Positions 4,188 through 7,403 of a stretch of DNA of 7,403 nucleotides are shown here, in pieces. The translations under genes and the position numbers were made by a program. The notes beneath the pieces are model-generated. The model was not told where the DNA came from. It saw only the letters and a program-made list of their open reading frames with translations, and searched no databases. This DNA comes from Victivallales bacterium (GTDB taxonomy: Bacteria > Verrucomicrobiota > Lentisphaeria > Victivallales > SZUA-371), in the NCBI GenBank assembly GCA_028691155.1, contig JAQUZV010000108.1:1-7403 (forward strand), in the 5' to 3' direction. Position 1 is the first letter of the stretch, and each line of letters begins with the position of its first letter.

Positions 4188-5543
4188 ATGATGGACCCGG
4201 AACGAATCCGTTATCTGAACGACCTCCCGGTTCGCGCCGCCGGTCGCTACGTTTTGTATTGGATGCAGGCGGCACAGCGGGTCGCCTGGAACCCGGCGCT
4301 GGAATATGCCGTGGCGGAAGCCAACCGGCGGCATCTGCCGCTGGTGGTTTATTTCGGTCTGGCTCCGGCATTTCCGGAAGCGACCCGTCGCAGTTATGCC
4401 TTTATGCTGGAGGGACTGGCGGAAACCCGGACGGCCCTGGCCGAACGCAATCTTCCCTTTATCCTCCGCCTGACTTCGCCCCCGGCAGGAGCCATCGACC
4501 TGGCCGCGGCAGCGGCTCTGGTGGTCGCCGATTGCGGTTATACGCGTCTCCAGCGGCAATGGCGCGCCGAAGTGGCGAGACATGCCGGTTGTCCGGTGGT
4601 GCAAATCGAAGGCGAAGTGGTGGTGCCGGTCGCCGTTGCCTCCACGAAGGAAGAATATATGGCCCGGACGCTTCGTCCCAAGCTGAACCGGCAGTTGGCG
4701 CAATTTCTCCGGGTTCCGGAACATGAGGTGCCGCAATACGCGTTAAAGCCGCAAGAACTGCCGGGGGGAATAGTCTGGACGCGGCCGGACGAGCTGCTGA
4801 CGCGGCTTCATTTCGATCGCCACGAAGCGCCGTCCCCGGTATTTCGGGGCGGGTACCGCGCCGCCCGTTCCCGGCTGCAACGTTTTCTGGCTACAGGACT
4901 GCCGCGCTATGACCGCCGCAACGATCCGTTGGCGGAGGCTTCCAGCCGCCTCAGTCCCTATCTGCATTTCGGCCAGATTTCCCCCTTGGAAACGGCATGG
5001 CGGGCGCAGCAGACCGGCGCGCCGGAGTGCGCCGCGTTTCTGGAAGAACTCATTGTCCGGCGCGAGCTGGCCATCAATTATGTCGTTTACAATCCCGATT
5101 ACGAGCGTTTTGCCGGGTTGCCGGACTGGGCCCGCGCCAATCTGGAGCGGCACCGGACCGATCGTCGTCCCTATGACTATGACCCGGCCACCCTGGAACA
5201 CGCCGCCACCCACGACGCCGCCTGGAACGCCGCGCAGCGCGAACTGCTGGACACCGGTTATATGGCCGGTTACCTGCGCATGTACTGGGGCAAGAAAATT
5301 CTGGAATGGAGCGCCGACCCCGCTGCCGCATTCCGGTTGTGTCTGGAACTCAACAACCGCTACCAGTTGGACGGTCGGGATCCCAACAGTTATACCGGGG
5401 TGGCTTGGTGTTTCGGCAAGCATGACCGTCCCTGGCCGGAACATCCCGTCTTCGGGACGGTGCGGACAATGACCCGTTCCGGCATGGCGAGAAAATTCGA
5501 CCTTGACGCCTATATCCGACGATATGGTCGGTCGGAGGCGTAA
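4188..5543 (+). CDS. phr: Class II cyclobutane pyrimidine dimer photolyase
   Basis: A complete 451-residue DNA photolyase (deoxyribodipyrimidine photo-lyase), a cytosolic flavoenzyme that uses FADH- and blue/near-UV light to split cyclobutane pyrimidine dimers. Class II membership is shown by the N-terminal YVLYWMQAAQR motif (21-31), with the nearby NPALEYAV at 35-42. It is also shown by SPYLHFGQIS (256-265), FLEELIVRRELAINYV (284-299) and the C-terminal RDPNSYTGVAWCFGKHDRPW (397-416). The N-terminal alpha/beta antenna domain spans about 18-175 and the helical FAD domain about 220-451. Trp346, Trp367 and Trp374 keep the 21- and 7-residue spacings of the electron-transfer tryptophans known from the Methanosarcina mazei enzyme (W360, W381, W388), so photoreduction should work. 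Length is normal and no catalytic block looks damaged. It probably shares a transcript with the lipoprotein gene 37 bp upstream. No photosensory or antenna-pigment gene is nearby. Confidence 0.95.
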   Translation: MMDPERIRYLNDLPVRAAGRYVLYWMQAAQRVAWNPALEYAVAEANRRHLPLVVYFGLAPAFPEATRRSYAFMLEGLAETRTALAERNLPFILRLTSPPAGAIDLAAAAALVVADCGYTRLQRQWRAEVARHAGCPVVQIEGEVVVPVAVASTKEEYMARTLRPKLNRQLAQFLRVPEHEVPQYALKPQELPGGIVWTRPDELLTRLHFDRHEAPSPVFRGGYRAARSRLQRFLATGLPRYDRRNDPLAEASSRLSPYLHFGQISPLETAWRAQQTGAPECAAFLEELIVRRELAINYVVYNPDYERFAGLPDWARANLERHRTDRRPYDYDPATLEHAATHDAAWNAAQRELLDTGYMAGYLRMYWGKKILEWSADPAAAFRLCLELNNRYQLDGRDPNSYTGVAWCFGKHDRPWPEHPVFGTVRTMTRSGMARKFDLDAYIRRYGRSEA

Positions 5544-5574
5544 CGGCGGAAAGCGGTCATGCGTTTACGGCCGG

Positions 5575-5892
5575 CTACTGCGATTGTTTTTTCTGCCGGG
5601 CCATATCCTGTAATTCCAGATCTATTGCCGTGGCCTGCTGCAACAGTTTTTTCATGGCCGGAGCAGCATCGATGCGGAGCTGCAGCTCCTTGTGCATTTC
5701 CATGATCTTCTTAACCAACTGCTTGAGTTCGGGGTCATGGTTGATCATCTCAACGCGCAACCGGTGCATCTGTAGTTCCAGCTCCTTGCGGTTTTTTCCC
5801 AGCCGGGCGGTTTTATCGCTGGTGCTTTCGGCGAGAACCGCTGTCGACAGCAGCAACGGCAACAATAACATCGGGATAATTTTTCGTTTCAT
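5575..5892 (-). CDS. Small exported helical (coiled-coil-like) protein, translationally coupled to dxs
   Basis: A 105-residue protein with a clear Sec signal peptide (MKRK start, Leu-rich core at 8-15, likely cleavage after VLA at residue 21). The mature part is short, highly charged and almost wholly helical. Regular hydrophobic spacing from about 36 to 95 (KELELQMHRLRVEMI, LKQLVKKIMEMHKELQL, LLQQATAIDLELQ) suggests a coiled coil with a break at the NHDPE segment. I do not recognise the family. It could resemble periplasmic chaperone-like or lipoprotein-associated helical proteins, but no motif supports a function. The start at 5892 is chosen because the signal peptide begins there, AAGGA sits just before it, and the ATG overlaps the dxs stop by 4 bp (ATGA). 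A longer reading from 6036 would lie inside dxs and has no signal-like sequence. Confidence 0.78.
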   Translation of the reverse strand: MKRKIIPMLLLPLLLSTAVLAESTSDKTARLGKNRKELELQMHRLRVEMINHDPELKQLVKKIMEMHKELQLRIDAAPAMKKLLQQATAIDLELQDMARQKKQSQ

Positions 5893-7403
5893 AATACTTC
5901 CTTGGTAGGATGGTTTGGAGTTACACCTGATTCCGCCAGCAAGGTTCCGACCGCCGCGGCAATGGCCGCCGCATCCAGTCCGGCTTCCAGTCGGAGTCGG
6001 GCCGGATCGCCGTGCGGGATAATCGTTTCGCCCCACCCGAAATGGCGCAGTCCGTGGTGATGGAAATTAACCAGCAGCTCGTCGGCAATGGAACCGAGTC
6101 CGCCGGAAATCTGGTTGTCTTCAATGGTGACGATCGGCATTTGTGCCGCCTGTTCCAGCAACAGTTCGCGGTCGAACGGCACCACAAAACGGGGGTTGAC
6201 GACGGCAATGTCCCATCCCTTGTCCGCCAGCAGTGCGGCTACGTGTTCCGCCGTTCCGACCTCGTTCCCCAGCGCCCAGATGGCGGCATGTCTGCCGGGG
6301 CGAACGATTTGCGCCTTGCCGACCGGCAGCAGTTCCGGTTCCGGTTCCGGCGTGTAAGGATGTTCGGAATGCCCCTTGGGATAGCGGATTACCACCGGAG
6401 ACCCGAGTTCATAGGCGGTAAACAGCATCCGGTGCAGTTCGGTTTCATCCTGTGGCTGCATGATGGTCAGGTACGGCAGATGGCGGAGAAAGGACAAATC
6501 ATGAATGCCGTGATGGGTGGGGCCGTCTTCCACAATTCCGGACCGGTCCTGACAGATGATGACCGGCAACTGCTGTAGACAAATGTCGTGAAAAATGCAG
6601 TCCAGCGCCCGCTGCATGAAGGTGGAATAAATGGCCACAATCGGTCGGAGACCTCCCGCCGCCAGCCCGGCGGCAAAAACCAGGGCATGTTCCTCGGCAA
6701 TGCCGACGTCGTGAAAACGATGCGGGAATTTCTGGGCGAACGGTTTCAAACCGGTGCCGGAACACATGGCGGCGGTAATTGCCGTTACCTCGCCATGCCG
6801 TTCCGCCAACTCGACCGCCGCCGTGCCGAAGGCGGCGGAAAAAGAGATCGGATAGGGTCGTTTTTCGCAAAGCCCGGTAACCGGATTGAACCCGGAAACG
6901 CCGTGAAATTTTTCCGGCGCCGCTTCGGCCGGGACATAGCCGCGCCCCTTTTCGGTAATGACGTGAACAATGACCGGGCGATGGTATTCCCGGGCCGCCG
7001 TCAGCGTCCGGAACAGCTCCTTGAAGTCATGGCCGTTGATCGGGCCGATGTACCGGATGCCCAGTTCTTCGAAAAATACCCCCGGGACAAAAATACTTTT
7101 GGTGGCCTCTTCCAGCCGGGAAATCTTCCGGCGAATCTCGTCCCCATGGGGAATCTTGTGCAGCATGACCTTGGCCATGGCCTTGAAGCGGCTGTAACTC
7201 CGGCCGGAGATGATGTAATTGAGATAGGCGGGGATGGCGCCGACGTTTTCTGAGATCGACATCTTGTTGTCGTTGAGGATGATAATCATATCCCGCGTCG
7301 TCTCGCGAACGTTGTTCAACCCCTCCAGGGACAGCCCGCAGTTGAGGGCGCCGTCACCGACAATCGCCACTACCTTTTCGTGGGTTCCGGCGGCGTCCCG
7401 GGC
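5889..7403 (-). CDS. dxs: 1-deoxy-D-xylulose-5-phosphate synthase, N-terminus beyond the right edge
   Basis: DXS condenses pyruvate and glyceraldehyde 3-phosphate with thiamine diphosphate in the first step of the MEP isoprenoid pathway; its product also feeds thiamine and pyridoxal synthesis. The frame is open to base 7403, giving 504 visible residues; about 135 N-terminal residues are missing by comparison with E. coli DXS. The thiamine diphosphate/Mg motif is present: GDGALN (visible residues 16-21) followed by NDNKMSISEN 29 residues after the Asp. Then come the EKGRGYVPAE and FHGVSGF motifs and the transketolase pyrimidine-binding domain with catalytic Glu in GIAEEHALVFAAG (visible residue 237). 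DRSGIVEDGPTHHG follows, then VIRYPKG, and the C-terminal transketolase domain with EDNQISGGLGS. The loop DRSGIVEDG is one residue shorter than the DRAGIVGxDG form I know. A PEPEPE stretch encoded by three TTCCGG repeats lies in the interdomain linker. The stop overlaps the next gene by 4 bp. Confidence 0.95.
   Translation of the reverse strand, partial: ARDAAGTHEKVVAIVGDGALNCGLSLEGLNNVRETTRDMIIILNDNKMSISENVGAIPAYLNYIISGRSYSRFKAMAKVMLHKIPHGDEIRRKISRLEEATKSIFVPGVFFEELGIRYIGPINGHDFKELFRTLTAAREYHRPVIVHVITEKGRGYVPAEAAPEKFHGVSGFNPVTGLCEKRPYPISFSAAFGTAAVELAERHGEVTAITAAMCSGTGLKPFAQKFPHRFHDVGIAEEHALVFAAGLAAGGLRPIVAIYSTFMQRALDCIFHDICLQQLPVIICQDRSGIVEDGPTHHGIHDLSFLRHLPYLTIMQPQDETELHRMLFTAYELGSPVVIRYPKGHSEHPYTPEPEPELLPVGKAQIVRPGRHAAIWALGNEVGTAEHVAALLADKGWDIAVVNPRFVVPFDRELLLEQAAQMPIVTIEDNQISGGLGSIADELLVNFHHHGLRHFGWGETIIPHGDPARLRLEAGLDAAAIAAAVGTLLAESGVTPNHPTKEVL
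6333..6350 (-). repeat. Three tandem TTCCGG hexamers inside dxs
   Basis: TTCCGG is repeated exactly three times in a row (18 bp on the + strand). Read on the coding strand it gives Pro-Glu three times, in the linker before the C-terminal transketolase domain. The unit is a multiple of three, so slippage would lengthen or shorten the linker without a frameshift. Confidence 0.7.

Noticed and set aside
4743..5444. Minus-strand frame opposite the photolyase
   Set aside because: It is fully antisense to a complete, motif-rich photolyase gene and shows no recognisable domain.
5544..5574. Possible bidirectional terminator between the convergent photolyase and small-protein genes
   Set aside because: I looked for a stem followed by a T-run on either strand and found only short imperfect pairings.
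5893..6036. N-terminal extension of the small exported protein into dxs
   Set aside because: It lies out of frame inside the conserved DXS C-terminus; the signal peptide and ribosome binding site place the start at 5892.
6012..7253. Two plus-strand frames (6012-6578 and 6588-7253) opposite dxs
   Set aside because: Both are shadows of the dxs reading frame on the other strand, with no ribosome binding sites or family signatures.

Overview
The window is ordinary bacterial chromosome, GC-rich by eye and densely coded. It looks like a member of the Planctomycetes-Verrucomicrobia-Chlamydiae superphylum, and Lentisphaerota (Victivallis-like) is my best guess. That placement rests on the MoxR/Bat-type operon with a TTEEF...DLVKFA membrane protein, the flavour of the class II photolyase and DXS, and TTGAC/TTGC-type promoters ahead of lineage-specific exported proteins. 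It is inference from memory of family sequences, not a computed classification. I see no tRNA, rRNA, CRISPR array, insertion sequence, phage gene or integrase.

Layout. Bases 1-1472 (+) are the tail of a Bat (aerotolerance-type) operon: the 3' end of a membrane-anchored DUF4381/BatD-like protein, overlapped by 4 bp by a complete BatA-like von Willebrand factor A protein. No batB follows. Instead there is a gap of 360 bp (1473-1832) holding several inverted repeats, a clear sigma-70-type promoter and a leader of about 100 nt in front of a KDPG/KHG aldolase gene (eda, 1833-2489, +). A GC-rich hairpin separates eda from a convergent gene for an exported protein with a Pro/Ala/Ser/Thr/Val-rich linker and coiled-coil-like C-terminus (2557-3513, -). 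That gene shares a divergent promoter region of about 180 bp with a small lipoprotein gene (3692-4150, +). The lipoprotein gene probably forms a two-gene unit with a full-length class II CPD photolyase (4188-5543, +). The right end is on the minus strand: a partial dxs (entering from the right edge, ending at 5889) overlapped by 4 bp by a gene for a small exported helical protein (5575-5892).

Functions. The recognisable genes are unrelated housekeeping or stress functions: cell-envelope VWA/MoxR chaperone-type machinery, sugar-acid catabolism (Entner-Doudoroff/uronate), light-driven DNA repair, and isoprenoid precursor synthesis (MEP pathway). Three exported proteins of unknown function sit between or behind them. 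I did not find a convincing new multi-gene system. The points most worth a second look are the repeat-rich gap after batA, the eda leader, the divergent promoter region near 3540-3690, lineage-type changes in conserved motifs (BatA, Eda, DXS), and the dxs-coupled small exported protein.
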